NCBI RefSeq assembly: GCF_030530635.1 | Contig: NZ_JAUMUL010000032.1 | Coordinates: forward strand, 1-36,069 | Length of the DNA stretch: 36,069 nt | DNA from: Actinomyces sp. | GTDB taxonomy: Bacteria; Actinomycetota; Actinomycetes; Actinomycetales; Actinomycetaceae | Reading direction: 5' to 3' | Shown here: piece after piece, positions 1-8,412 of the stretch | How the letters are laid out: each line of letters begins with the position of its first letter | Numbering within the stretch: position 1 is the first letter of the stretch | The notes under the pieces: generated by a model | Databases searched by the model: none | What the model was told of the DNA's origin: nothing | The model's input: the letters and a program-made list of their open reading frames with translations, nothing else | Program-made: the position numbers and the translations under genes

Positions 1-23
1 CCTACCTGTAAGCAACAACCCGC

Positions 24-923
24 TTACACAGAAAACTTGACAGGCTCCACCACCACGGCCAGGGACGAACCCGCCCAGATCGCCGCCGCCCCCGCGGTCA
101 GCACGGTCAGTGCCAGCTTGGTGGTCAGCTTGGCCAGCACGTCGGCGATCGCGTCACGCACCATGTCATGCACGATCTGCACGATCGTGGACGCCACCGT
201 CAGCGCGGTCGAGATACCCCCGGACAGTGAGGCCGCCAGCGACAGGCGGGCGGCGTTATCCAGCTGAAAAGACTTATACGCACCCACCGCCACAGACTCC
301 TGCCCGGCCAGGCGCACCTGGATCGAGTCGGTCAGGTCCACGCTGCACTCACCCAGCTTGGTGGAGATATTCGCCCAGGTCTGCGCCCCCGCAGCCACCT
401 GCCCGGGACTACCGGTCAGCTCATACAACCAGGTCTTAAGCGGGTCCAGGTGCTCAATCACCCACCCGATCGCGGTGCCCAGCACCTCACCGATCGGGTC
501 CAGCCCCAGCGCCACCGTATCCGCCACCGTCGCCAACCCCGCAAACGCGTCATCCACCCACGAGTCAGTCTCCAACGCGTCAATAACATCCTGGCTATCC
601 TCAATCAGACGCAACCCCGACAACCCCGTCGAAGTCTCCTGCGCCTGCGCCACCAAAGGATTACCCCCACCAACAGACGAACCCCCACCGAAGGAGCCGC
701 CGGAACCACCAAAACCACCACCGGAGCCGCCCCCGCCGGCATAACCCCCGCCGCCGAAGGCGCCACCACCACTGCTACCGGGCTCACCGGGCAAACCACC
801 ACCATCGCCAGCGCCAGCCGTGGCGGTGGTGGTGCCCCCGCCCGCGGTGGTGGTGTTGGTGGTGTCATTGGTGACGGGCTGGCCGGTGACCGGGTCACCC
901 ATGAGCTCGAAGTACCTATTCAC
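24..923 (-). CDS. Gly-rich T7SS secretion-module protein (CpnT N-domain-like)
   Basis: Probably a type VII (ESX) secretion substrate or the export module of a polymorphic toxin. The N-terminal third is a Gly/Ser/Thr-rich low-complexity linker (about residues 20-85). The rest is an alpha-helical module with IGWVIEHLDPLKTWLYEL and AQTWANISTKLG, the layout of the CpnT N-terminal/PPE-like helical domain, ending in a hydrophobic helix. The 299-residue protein stops right after that helix, so no toxin domain is attached. The chosen GTG at 923 has a GGAAAG ribosome site 8 nt upstream; an ATG at 902 and a longer start at 974 are alternatives. It is third in a minus-strand set after the YbaB-like and EspC-like genes. 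Seen: composition, motifs and order. Inferred: secretion. Family call is moderate, since it rests on pattern rather than alignment. Confidence 0.65.
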   Translation of the reverse strand: MNRYFELMGDPVTGQPVTNDTTNTTTAGGGTTTATAGAGDGGGLPGEPGSSGGGAFGGGGYAGGGGSGGGFGGSGGSFGGGSSVGGGNPLVAQAQETSTGLSGLRLIEDSQDVIDALETDSWVDDAFAGLATVADTVALGLDPIGEVLGTAIGWVIEHLDPLKTWLYELTGSPGQVAAGAQTWANISTKLGECSVDLTDSIQVRLAGQESVAVGAYKSFQLDNAARLSLAASLSGGISTALTVASTIVQIVHDMVRDAIADVLAKLTTKLALTVLTAGAAAIWAGSSLAVVVEPVKFSV

Positions 924-1016
924 AGGGATCACTTTCCAAGCAGAACAACGAACAAAACGAACAAGCAGGACCACGAACCAGGACAGGACCCGGGGGAGAG
1001 CGGGCAGGGGCCCCGG

Positions 1017-1334
1017 CTACCACCCGCCCAGGGCCCGGGCACCGGTAGCCGCATCATCATCGGTGTCGTCCAGCTCCTGCGCCACGGCCCGCAGCCCCAG
1101 GCCCGCGTCCTCCACGCTCTGGCCAGTGCTACCCACCGCGCCGGCAACCGCCGTGGACAACAACGCATAAGCCGGCACAAACAAAGGCGAGCACAACACC
1201 CCGAACGCATCCGACGCCAACGCCTGCCCACCAGCATCCACCACCACCCCCACACCATCAGCCACACCCAGGGCATCACTGCCACCCGAGCGCAGCACAT
1301 CGGTGTCAATCTCAATACCATCCGCCACAACCAT
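1017..1334 (-). CDS. EspC-like (DUF2580) ESX secretion-associated protein
   Basis: A 105-residue acidic protein beginning MVVADGIEIDTDVL. It has the one-domain helical layout of EspC/DUF2580 proteins: a short start with a vDtd-type motif, a conserved Gly/Ala-rich first helix, a central hydrophobic turn and a C-terminal helix ending in Asp-rich residues (EDAGLGLRAVAQELDDTDDD). EspC-type proteins are small ESX substrates or chaperone-like partners. The ATG at 1334 follows GGGGAG with a 3-nt gap and fits the family start better than upstream in-frame codons. It lies between the YbaB-like gene (64 nt upstream) and the Gly-rich secretion module (about 90 nt downstream), so the three are probably co-transcribed and co-exported. 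It is not a classic WXG100 protein: no W-x-G turn is visible. Confidence 0.66.
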   Translation of the reverse strand: MVVADGIEIDTDVLRSGGSDALGVADGVGVVVDAGGQALASDAFGVLCSPLFVPAYALLSTAVAGAVGSTGQSVEDAGLGLRAVAQELDDTDDDAATGARALGGW

Positions 1335-1398
1335 CACTCCCCACACACCATCAGCAGCAAAACCACCTACACCACCACAGCACGGCACCGGCACAGCC

Positions 1399-1920
1399 TC
1401 ACCGCCGCCCCGGCCCCTTCGGATCGCCCCACTGCGCAGGCCGCACCGGCATGGGCGACACCATCCACGCCGACCGCCCGTCCCGGCCCTCACCACCATC
1501 ACGCCGCGGCTGCGAGTCACCCGAACGCTGCCGCTGCACGCCGTCGTCCGCGCCCTGATCCTGCCGATAGGACTCCAACACCTGCCTACCCAGAGCAGAG
1601 TCCGCACCCAGGGTCTCATCAACCACCAGCCGCACCTGCTCGCCCGCCCGCCTGCGCGCATCAGCCAACGCCATCATCACCGCATCCGACAAACCCCGCC
1701 GCGACAAATCCTCACTAGCAGGCAGAAACGAAACCCCCAGCAACCGGCCCGCCACATCAATCTCCACACTCACCTCACGCCCCCGAGAAGAACCCTTGAC
1801 CCGAATACCCTCAGCCCGCTCCCGCAACCGCACAGCCGCCCGCGCATCACGCCGAGACCGCTCCACATCCGCACGAATACGCGCCAAACGCTCCTCAAGC
1901 GAAGCCTCATCCCAACCCAC
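1399..1920 (-). CDS. YbaB/EbfC-family nucleoid-associated-like protein of an ESX locus
   Basis: First gene of the T7SS set. The N-terminal half is a charged coiled-coil helix (EERLARIRADVERSRRDA). It is followed by a beta-hairpin and helix typical of YbaB/EbfC: GREVSVEIDVAGRLLGVSF, then LSDAVMMALADARRRAGEQV. The C-terminal tail is Arg/Gly/Gln-rich and probably disordered. Classical YbaB proteins bind DNA; many actinobacterial copies sit beside ESX substrates, where they may act as regulators or as folding and export partners. The start is uncertain: the GTG at 1920 begins the conserved helix, while a GTG at 1968 (GGTGA upstream) and an ATG at 2016 would add residues of poor protein character. 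It lies 125 nt after the XPB gene on the same strand. Confidence 0.66.
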   Translation of the reverse strand: MGWDEASLEERLARIRADVERSRRDARAAVRLRERAEGIRVKGSSRGREVSVEIDVAGRLLGVSFLPASEDLSRRGLSDAVMMALADARRRAGEQVRLVVDETLGADSALGRQVLESYRQDQGADDGVQRQRSGDSQPRRDGGEGRDGRSAWMVSPMPVRPAQWGDPKGPGRR

Positions 1921-2045
1921 ACCCGCGACGGCAACAACCCCATAACCCCCACACCACCCAAACCCCACGTGACAATCACCACAAACCACCACCGAGGCCC
2001 TCAAAGCAGCCGCCACAGCGAGGTGCCAGGCGCCGCCTGCGCCGA

Positions 2046-3761
2046 CTATCTGGACGCCTGCAGGTCCTCCAGGTCCTCGGCGTCGATCACCTCGTAGGCG
2101 TAGCCCTGCTCGGCCAGGAAGCGCTGCCGGTGGGCGGCGAACTCCTGGTCCACCGTGTCCCGGGCGATCACCGTGTAGAAGTGTGCCTGCCGCCCGTCGT
2201 CCTTGGGGCGCACAATCCGCCCAAGCCGCTGCGCCTCCTCCTGCCGCGAGCCGAAGGAACCCGACACCTGCACGGCCACCGAGGCGCCGGGCAGGTCGAT
2301 GGAGAAGTTGGCGACCTTGGAGACCACCAGCGTGCTCACCTCGCCGGAGCGGAAGGCCTCGTACAGGCGCTGACGCTCGCGCACCGTCGTCGACCCGGTG
2401 ATCAGCGGCGCCCCCAGATGCTCCGCCAGTTCCTCCAGCTGATCCACGTACTGGCCGATCACCAGCGCCGACTCCCCGGGGTGCCGGGCCAGCAGGCGCT
2501 CGACGATCCGCAGCTTCGCCGGCGTGGAGGCGGCCAGCCGGTAGCGCTCATCGGCTTCGGCGGTGGCGTAGGTCATCCGCTCCCCGGCGTCCAGCGTCAG
2601 CCGCACCTCCGTGCACACGGCCGGAGCGATCCACCCCTGATTCTCCAGGTCCTTCCAGGGGGCGTCGTAGCGCTTCGGACCGATCAGCGAGAACACCTCG
2701 TCCTCCCGCCCATCCTCACGCACCAGCGTCGCCGTCAGCCCCAGCCGACGGCGGGCCTGCAGGTCCGCCGTCATACGGAAGATCGGGGCGGGCAGCAGAT
2801 GCACCTCGTCGTAGACGATCAGTCCCCAGTCGCGGGCATCCAGCAGATCCAGGTGCGGATAGACGCCCTTCCGCTTGGTGGTCAGCACCTGGTAGGTGGC
2901 GATCGTGACCGGCCGGATCTCCTTGCGTGAGCCCGAGTACTCGCCGATCTCATCGGCGGTCAGGGAGGTGAAGCGCATCAATTCCTGCTTCCACTGGCGG
3001 GCGGAGACGGCGTTGGTCACCAGGATCAGGGTGGTGGTGGCCGAGCGGGCCATGGAGGCCGCCCCCACCAGCGTCTTGCCCGCTCCGCACGGCAGCACGA
3101 CGACGCCGGAGCCACCCGCCCAGAAGGAATCGACCGCCTCGCTCTGGTAGGGCCGCAGCGCGAAGGCGCCCTCGACCCCGGCTGCCACATCCGCCGCCGA
3201 GTCCTTGAGCGCGATCGGGTGCGCCTCGCCGTCGACGTAGCCGGCCAGGTCCTCCGCCGGCCACCCAAGTTTGATCAGCACCTGCTTGAGGTGACCGCGC
3301 TCGGAGGGGTGCACCACCACGTCCGCGTCCCCCAGGCGTGCCCCCAGCAGACCCTTGGTGCGCTTGGACCGCATGACCTCCGCCAGGACGGGGGCGTCGG
3401 TGGCGTGCAGCACCAGACCGTGCGCCGGGTCGGTCACCAGCTGCAGCCGCCCGTAGCGGCCCATGGTCTCGGCGATCTCGGTCAGCAGCGAATGCGGCAC
3501 CGGGAAGCGCGAATAGGTGATCAGTACATGGACCACCGTCTCCGCATCCAGGCCGGCGGCGCGCGCATTCCACAGCGCCAACGGGGTGATCCGGTAGGTG
3601 TGGATGTGCTCCGGGGCGCGCTCGAGCTCGGCGAAGGGCGCGATGGCGCGGCGGGCGTCGGCGGCATCCGGGTGGGAGACCTCCAGCAGGACAGTCTTGT
3701 CGCTCTGGACGATCAGCGGGCCGTCGGGCGCGGCGGCGGGGGAGTGGCCGGGGTCTGACAT
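2046..3761 (-). CDS. XPB/ERCC3-type superfamily 2 DNA helicase
   Basis: ATP-dependent 3'-5' DNA helicase of the bacterial XPB group, used in DNA repair, with the cytosolic 571-residue length usual for actinobacteria. After a damage-recognition-like N-terminal region (1-195) come Walker A GAGKT (226-230), DEVH (318-321), the motif III TAT (343-345) and the XPB-specific RED motif (R348-E349-D350). Motif VI is QRLGRIVRPK (511-520), with both arginines present. All catalytic residues look intact. The ATG at 3761 is preceded by a -10-like hexamer 7 nt upstream and no Shine-Dalgarno sequence, so a leaderless mRNA is likely. Its usual neighbour, a helicase-associated protein, is found about 7.7 kb away on the opposite strand, separated by the sugar locus. 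Confidence 0.95.
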   Translation of the reverse strand: MSDPGHSPAAAPDGPLIVQSDKTVLLEVSHPDAADARRAIAPFAELERAPEHIHTYRITPLALWNARAAGLDAETVVHVLITYSRFPVPHSLLTEIAETMGRYGRLQLVTDPAHGLVLHATDAPVLAEVMRSKRTKGLLGARLGDADVVVHPSERGHLKQVLIKLGWPAEDLAGYVDGEAHPIALKDSAADVAAGVEGAFALRPYQSEAVDSFWAGGSGVVVLPCGAGKTLVGAASMARSATTTLILVTNAVSARQWKQELMRFTSLTADEIGEYSGSRKEIRPVTIATYQVLTTKRKGVYPHLDLLDARDWGLIVYDEVHLLPAPIFRMTADLQARRRLGLTATLVREDGREDEVFSLIGPKRYDAPWKDLENQGWIAPAVCTEVRLTLDAGERMTYATAEADERYRLAASTPAKLRIVERLLARHPGESALVIGQYVDQLEELAEHLGAPLITGSTTVRERQRLYEAFRSGEVSTLVVSKVANFSIDLPGASVAVQVSGSFGSRQEEAQRLGRIVRPKDDGRQAHFYTVIARDTVDQEFAAHRQRFLAEQGYAYEVIDAEDLEDLQASR

Positions 3762-3774
3762 GGGCGGGAGTATC
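3762..3774 (-). promoter_or_regulatory. Leaderless -10 box of the XPB gene
   Basis: Minus strand GATACT (3774-3769) followed by 7 nt and then the ATG. No ribosome binding site lies between. Spacing matches actinobacterial leaderless promoters, where transcription begins at the start codon. No convincing -35 is visible. Confidence 0.5.
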
Positions 3775-3913
3775 GCAGGGGCGCGGCGCCCGCCGCCGTG
3801 ACCCAGCAGACGCCTTCACCACCGGCGGATCGACGTCGAGATCGGTAGGAGTTATGTGCCGAGATCGGCTGATATGACGGCATCCTGACCCGGGCGACGG
3901 CGATGCCGTGCGG

Positions 3914-5071
3914 CTACTGCCATAGACTCGCCGGTGAGGTGGAGGGGAAGTAGTCCGCCTCGCGTACGATGGAGTCGATACCGTCCAGGATGTCGTCCAG
4001 GGCGAGTCTGAGGCCGCCCATAACGACGGCGTCGTCGCCCAGTCGGGACGCCGCTACCTGCGGGGGGAAGGGACACAGCTCACCGAGCCTGCGGGTGAAT
4101 CGGGGCAGGAACAGGTCCGCCTGGGCGGAGAAGGCGCCGCCGACGACGACCACCTGCGGCGCTACCGCGAGCACCATGGCGGCGGTTCCCGTGGCCAGCA
4201 CATCGGCGTACTCGTCGAGTGCGGACAATGCCTGTGCCTCCCCGCGTCGAGCGGACGCGAACAGTTGCTCGCGGCGTGGGCTCGCGCCGTCGTAAAGGGA
4301 GTCGGCGAAGGTCTCGTCCTCCAGTTCGCGCCACCGCAGCTGCGGCAGCTCACCGATCAGGCCGGCGGCCCCGTGGAGGCCCTCGTGAACCCGCCCGTTG
4401 ATCACGCTGGCGGCGCCGGTACGGCTGCCTGCGAGGATGAAGACGACGTCGTCAACCCCCGCGGCAGCGCCCTTCCAGGACTCTCCCCGTGCTCCCAGCG
4501 TGCAGTCGCCGGCGCTACGAACCCTGGAGCCCAGTGCGACGCGGACCGCCTCATCCAACTCAATGCCCTGCCATCCGGGCATGCCGTAGCCGCCGAAGTA
4601 GGCCACGCGCCCGTCATGCACGACGCCGGGTGAGGCCACAGTGCAGGTCCACAGGGGGCCGCCCCCGGCGCGCGACAGGGTCTTGCGGGCGAGTTCGGTG
4701 GACGCCTTCAATCTGGCGTCTGCCGATAGATCCTCGGCCAGTTCCCGCCGACTGCGCACCAAGACGGTGCCGGCCAGATCGGCGGCCATCGCGGTGACGT
4801 GGTGCGCGCCGATGTCCAGGGACAGCACATGGCCCGCGTCCGGACTGAGGCCCACATAAGTGGCGGGTCTGCCCGGCCGGGGCGTTTGGGGGGTTACGGC
4901 GGTCTCTGTCAGCCAGCCGAGCTCGCTCAGATCCGCCACCACCGACTCGGCTGCCGGGCGGGTGATACCGGTTCCTGCGGCGATGTCCGCCAGGGTCTGT
5001 GGCCCGCCCAGGCAGTAGCGCAGGACGGCAGACATGTTGGCGCGGCGTTGGATGCGGCGGGGTGCTCTCAC
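3914..5071 (-). CDS. ROK-family transcriptional repressor of the sugar locus
   Basis: A 385-residue ROK repressor with an N-terminal winged helix-turn-helix (about 25-60, TLADIAAGTGITRPAAESVV) and a C-terminal ASKHA-type sugar-binding domain. The domain begins at VLSLDIGAHHVTAMAADL and includes GSRTGAASVINGRVHEGL and VVVGGAFS. The ROK zinc-binding CxCGxxGCxE stretch is absent. The usual GEIGH catalytic/zinc histidine region reads AGLIGELPQL, so kinase activity is unlikely and a purely regulatory role is inferred. GTG start at 5071 has GGAG about 10 nt upstream. It is divergent from the ABC/glycosidase operon across a 93-nt AT-rich gap, which is the expected place for its operator. The ligand is probably a galactose-containing sugar, judged only from the neighbouring enzymes. 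Confidence 0.88.
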   Translation of the reverse strand: MRAPRRIQRRANMSAVLRYCLGGPQTLADIAAGTGITRPAAESVVADLSELGWLTETAVTPQTPRPGRPATYVGLSPDAGHVLSLDIGAHHVTAMAADLAGTVLVRSRRELAEDLSADARLKASTELARKTLSRAGGGPLWTCTVASPGVVHDGRVAYFGGYGMPGWQGIELDEAVRVALGSRVRSAGDCTLGARGESWKGAAAGVDDVVFILAGSRTGAASVINGRVHEGLHGAAGLIGELPQLRWRELEDETFADSLYDGASPRREQLFASARRGEAQALSALDEYADVLATGTAAMVLAVAPQVVVVGGAFSAQADLFLPRFTRRLGELCPFPPQVAASRLGDDAVVMGGLRLALDDILDGIDSIVREADYFPSTSPASLWQ

Positions 5072-5164
5072 GACAGGCTCCAGGCAAGGGTGGTGGCGGA
5101 CTTGACTTTAATAAGTAAGTATAGTTTTAATGGTTGCATCGCAACTCCTCCTGAGGACTCAAGG
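5072..5164. promoter_or_regulatory. Divergent promoter/operator region of the ROK-ABC sugar locus
   Basis: AT-rich island (5105-5131) in otherwise GC-rich DNA. Plus-strand -35-like TTGACT (5102-5107) lies 17 nt before TTTTAA (5125-5130). A better -10-like TATAGT (5120-5125) sits only 12 nt away, so the exact promoter is unclear. A perfect dyad GTTGC-ATC-GCAAC (5133-5145) just downstream is a candidate repressor site. GAGGA (5153-5157) is the ribosome site of the first permease. Confidence 0.6.
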
Positions 5165-6100
5165 ATGACAGACCTCGCTCATACCGCAGCTCAGATCGAG
5201 CCCGTATCGCGGTCCGCAAGCCGGTCCGCGCGGCGACGCCGCAACGTGCTGACCGCTTACGCCTACCTCGCGCCCGCGCTCGTCGGCTTCCTGGTGTTCT
5301 ATCTGATCCCGATGGCGCGCGGACTGCAGATCTCGTTGACCGACTGGGACCTGATCACGCAGCCCCGCTTCGTCGGACTGGGCAACTACCGCCGGCTCCT
5401 GGCCGATGAGAACTTCCTGCACAGCCTGGTGATCACGGCCACCTACGTGCTGGTCAACATCACCACGCAGACCGCCGCCGGCCTGGGGATCGCGCTTCTG
5501 ATGCAGCGCATCAGCCACTCCACGCTCGTGCGCTCGATGCTGCTGGTGCCGTGGCTGGTGCCCAATGTGACCATCGCGGTGATCACCCTGTTCGTCCTCG
5601 ATCCGAATGTCGGTCTGCTCAATCACCTGCTGGGCGGCGTGGGTGTGGGCCCCATTGCCTTCTACGGCAACCCCGACCTGGCGATCATCACTGTGGCACT
5701 GGTGAACTCGTGGCGGAACATGGGTTACACGGCGCTGCTCATATTCGCCGGCATGCAAACCGTCCCCCGCATGGTCTACGAGGCCGCTGAACTGGACGGC
5801 TCCTCAACCGCTCGCACCCTGTGGTCCGTCACCCTGCCGCTGATCAGACCGGTGCTCGTAATGGTCGTCGTCGTCTCAATGATCGGCTCCTTCCAGATCT
5901 TCGACACCGTCGCCGTCGCAACCAAAGGAGGTCCCGTGGGAGCAACCCGGGTGATCTACTTCTACATCTACGAGAAGGCCTTCCAGCAGGGGCAGATGGG
6001 TTACGCCGCGGCCATGGCCGTGGTACTGCTGCTGATCATCTTGGTCATGACACTTATCCAGCTGCGGGTCTCCCGGGCAGCGGAATCGGATCTGGGGTGA
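5165..6100 (+). CDS. ABC sugar transporter permease (MalF/UgpA type)
   Basis: Integral membrane subunit of a CUT1-type carbohydrate importer, 311 residues. After a basic N-terminus (RSARRRRNVLTAYAYLAPALVGF) about six transmembrane helices are visible. The cytoplasmic EAA loop that docks the ATPase is EAAELDGSSTARTLWSVTLP (about 206-225). The ATG at 5165 has GAGGA 7 nt upstream; upstream in-frame codons would run through the regulatory region. First gene of the operon; the second permease begins 5 nt after its stop. No ATPase gene follows, so a genome-wide shared MsmK/UgpC-like ATPase is presumably used. Substrate is inferred to be an alpha-galactoside or galactan fragment from the downstream GH36 and GH16 genes. 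Confidence 0.93.
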   Translation: MTDLAHTAAQIEPVSRSASRSARRRRNVLTAYAYLAPALVGFLVFYLIPMARGLQISLTDWDLITQPRFVGLGNYRRLLADENFLHSLVITATYVLVNITTQTAAGLGIALLMQRISHSTLVRSMLLVPWLVPNVTIAVITLFVLDPNVGLLNHLLGGVGVGPIAFYGNPDLAIITVALVNSWRNMGYTALLIFAGMQTVPRMVYEAAELDGSSTARTLWSVTLPLIRPVLVMVVVVSMIGSFQIFDTVAVATKGGPVGATRVIYFYIYEKAFQQGQMGYAAAMAVVLLLIILVMTLIQLRVSRAAESDLG

Positions 6101-6105
6101 ATGAC

Positions 6106-7020
6106 ATGACCGACACCGCACGCACCGTTACTCGTCGGCCCGCCCTGCTGCGCCGCCCCGGCCGAGTCCTGGGCTGGGCCCTGCTGATCCTGCTGCTGCT
6201 GATTACGCTGACGCCCTTCGCCTGGGCGATCCGCACCGCGCTGATCTCCAACGCCGAGGTCTTCAACGGCGACTATTCCCTCATTCCGCGCAACCTGACT
6301 CTGATCAACTTCAAACGGGTACTCGGGCTGGTCGGCGTGGAGGAGAGCCTCGCCGCCGGCGGGTCGGGCGCCAAGATGTACTTCTGGCTCTATCTGCGCA
6401 ACTCGCTGATCTTCACCGCGCTGCTGGTAGTGGGCCAGGTGACTACCTCCACCATGGCCGCCTACGCCTTCTCCCGGCTGCGCTTCCCCGGGCGGGACCT
6501 GCTGTTCGGGCTGCTGCTGACCGGCATGATGATCCCCCCGATCTTCATCGTGCTGCCGAACTTCGTGCTCATCAAGAACGCGGGCCTGCTGAACACCTTC
6601 ACCGGCCTGCTCGCCCCCTACGTGCTGGTCAGCCCCTTCGCGATCTTCTTCCTGCGCCAGTTCATGCTCTCGCTGCCCCGGGAGGTGGAGGAGGCGGCCA
6701 TGCTCGACGGCGCAGGCTCGTGGACCACCTTCCGCAAGGTGATAGTCCCGATGACTGCCACGCCGATCACCACAGTGGCGATTATCCAGGCGGTCTTCGC
6801 CTGGAACGAGTACCTGTGGCCACAGCTGATCGGCCAGGACCACGGGGTCCGCCTGCTCAACGTGGCGCTGGCCGTCTTCCAACAGAGCTCGCCCTCCACC
6901 CGCCCCGACTGGACCGGCCTCATGGCCGCAGCCACCCTGCAGACGATCCCCATGCTGATCGTCCTGCTGGTACTGGGCCGCAAGCTCGTCTCCTCCATCA
7001 GCCTCACCTCAGCCAAGTGA
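6106..7020 (+). CDS. ABC sugar transporter permease (MalG/UgpE type)
   Basis: Second membrane subunit of the CUT1 importer, 304 residues. A first helix (about 22-42, LGWALLILLLLITLTPFAWA) is followed by a periplasm-facing loop and about five more helices. The EAA loop is EAAMLDGAGSWTTFRKVIVP (about 196-215), and the C-terminus VSSISLTSAK has the short GAVKG-like tail of MalG-type proteins. ATG 6106 has GGGGTG (6094-6099) as ribosome site, which overlaps the end of the preceding gene; a GTG at 6097 is an alternative that overlaps the stop. Tight spacing implies translational coupling with the first permease. Confidence 0.93.
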   Translation: MTDTARTVTRRPALLRRPGRVLGWALLILLLLITLTPFAWAIRTALISNAEVFNGDYSLIPRNLTLINFKRVLGLVGVEESLAAGGSGAKMYFWLYLRNSLIFTALLVVGQVTTSTMAAYAFSRLRFPGRDLLFGLLLTGMMIPPIFIVLPNFVLIKNAGLLNTFTGLLAPYVLVSPFAIFFLRQFMLSLPREVEEAAMLDGAGSWTTFRKVIVPMTATPITTVAIIQAVFAWNEYLWPQLIGQDHGVRLLNVALAVFQQSSPSTRPDWTGLMAAATLQTIPMLIVLLVLGRKLVSSISLTSAK

Positions 7021-7063
7021 AACCGCGCCATCGGCGCCCAATCCCATCTCGAAGGAGAGAACC

Positions 7064-8407
7064 ATGAAACGCACCATCGCGTTCCTGACCGCCGTCGCCC
7101 TATCCGGCGCGACTTTGGCGGCCTGCACCCCGGCGGAACTCAGCTCCGACGGCGACGGCGGCAAGAACATCGTCTACTCGCTGTGGGACCCCAACCAGCA
7201 GACGGCCTACCAGAAGTGCGCCGACGCCTTCACCAAGGAGACCGGCATCGGCGTCACCATCGATCAGAAGGGCTGGGACGACTACTGGCAGAACCTCACC
7301 GTCGGCCTGAACTCCGGGACCGCCCCGGACGTGATCACCAACCACGTCGCCCACTACCCCGAGTTCGCCTCCAAGGGAGCACTGGCGGACCTGTCGGACC
7401 GCATTGAGAAGGACGGGATCGACCTGGACCAGTACACCGGTGACCTGGCCTCCCTGTGGAACTACGACGGCAAGACCTACGGCATCCCCCAGGACTGGGA
7501 CACCATCGCCCTGGTCTACAACGTCAAGGACGTAAAGGACGCGGGCGTCGATCCGGCTGATCTTAAAAACCTGGACTGGAACCCGACCGACGGCGGTTCC
7601 TTCGGCAAGCTCATCGCCCGCCTGACCGTCGACGAGAACGGCGTGCGGGGAGATGAGCCCGGCTTCGACAAGACCAAGGTGGCCACCTACGGCTGGGGCC
7701 TGGAGACCGGCGGTGGGGTAGTCGGTCAGGGCCCCTGGTCCTGGCTGGCCCTGTCCAACGGCTTCGACTACCTGGACAAGAATCCCTTCGGGACCCGCTA
7801 CAACCTCGACTCGCCCAAGCTGATCGAGGCCATGGCCTGGTGGCAGAAGCAAATCGATGCCGGTTATGTCACTCCGGTTGAGCAGGCCGGAAACCTGGGG
7901 CTGGAGCCAATGATGGAGCAGAACAAGGCGGCCCTGGTTCCCGACGGCTCCTGGCGGATCAACACCTGGGCCGGTTCCGAGGCGCAGGAGTTCGCCTTCG
8001 CCCCGCTGCCCAAGGGTCCCGAGGGGCGCAAGACCATCATTAACGGTCTGGCTCCCTCCATCACCGCCTCATCCAAGCATCAGGATGAGGCCTGGCAGTG
8101 GGTCAAGTACCTGACCTCCGAGGCCTGCCAGTCGGTAATCGCCCAGGAAGCCGTCGTCTTCCCGTCCATCACGGCACAGTCCGAGGCCGCCGCCAAGGCC
8201 CACGAGGCCGCCGGAGTGGACGTCTCGGCCTTCCTCGACATCGCCCAGGACCCCGAGGCGCTGTCCTACTACCCGATCACCTTCAAGGCCGATGAGATCA
8301 ACTCCGAGGCCGACGTGGTGATCGAACGAATCCAGCGCGGTGAGGCCGATCCCGCCACCGCCCTGCCCGAGCTGGCCACCAAGGTCAACTCCCTGCTGGA
8401 GGAGTGA
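7064..8407 (+). CDS. Lipoprotein sugar-binding protein of the ABC importer
   Basis: Family 1 extracellular solute-binding protein, 447 residues, the capture subunit of the CUT1 importer. It carries a lipoprotein signal peptide with lipobox LAAC at Cys21 (MKRTIAFLTAVALSGATLAAC reads as n-, h- and c-regions), so it should be anchored to the outer face of the membrane. The mature part has the usual two-lobe pattern: IVYSLWDPN at the start, GTAPDVIT in lobe 1 and YGIPQDWDTIALVYN in the hinge region. ATG has GAAGGAGAG 6 nt upstream. It follows the second permease by 43 nt and overlaps the ribosome site of the alpha-galactosidase gene. Many aromatic residues in the lobes suit sugar stacking. The sugar itself cannot be read from sequence. 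Confidence 0.93.
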   Translation: MKRTIAFLTAVALSGATLAACTPAELSSDGDGGKNIVYSLWDPNQQTAYQKCADAFTKETGIGVTIDQKGWDDYWQNLTVGLNSGTAPDVITNHVAHYPEFASKGALADLSDRIEKDGIDLDQYTGDLASLWNYDGKTYGIPQDWDTIALVYNVKDVKDAGVDPADLKNLDWNPTDGGSFGKLIARLTVDENGVRGDEPGFDKTKVATYGWGLETGGGVVGQGPWSWLALSNGFDYLDKNPFGTRYNLDSPKLIEAMAWWQKQIDAGYVTPVEQAGNLGLEPMMEQNKAALVPDGSWRINTWAGSEAQEFAFAPLPKGPEGRKTIINGLAPSITASSKHQDEAWQWVKYLTSEACQSVIAQEAVVFPSITAQSEAAAKAHEAAGVDVSAFLDIAQDPEALSYYPITFKADEINSEADVVIERIQRGEADPATALPELATKVNSLLEE

Positions 8408-8412
8408 TAGCC

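Noticed and set aside
450..1718. Plus-strand 422-codon ORF across the T7SS genes
   Set aside because: His/Pro/Thr/Arg-rich low-complexity product antisense to three genes with recognisable families; typical GC-rich shadow.
5821..6105. Longer upstream start for the second permease
   Set aside because: The extension overlaps the first permease in another frame and reads as Arg-rich nonsense; the ATG at 6106 has a good ribosome site.
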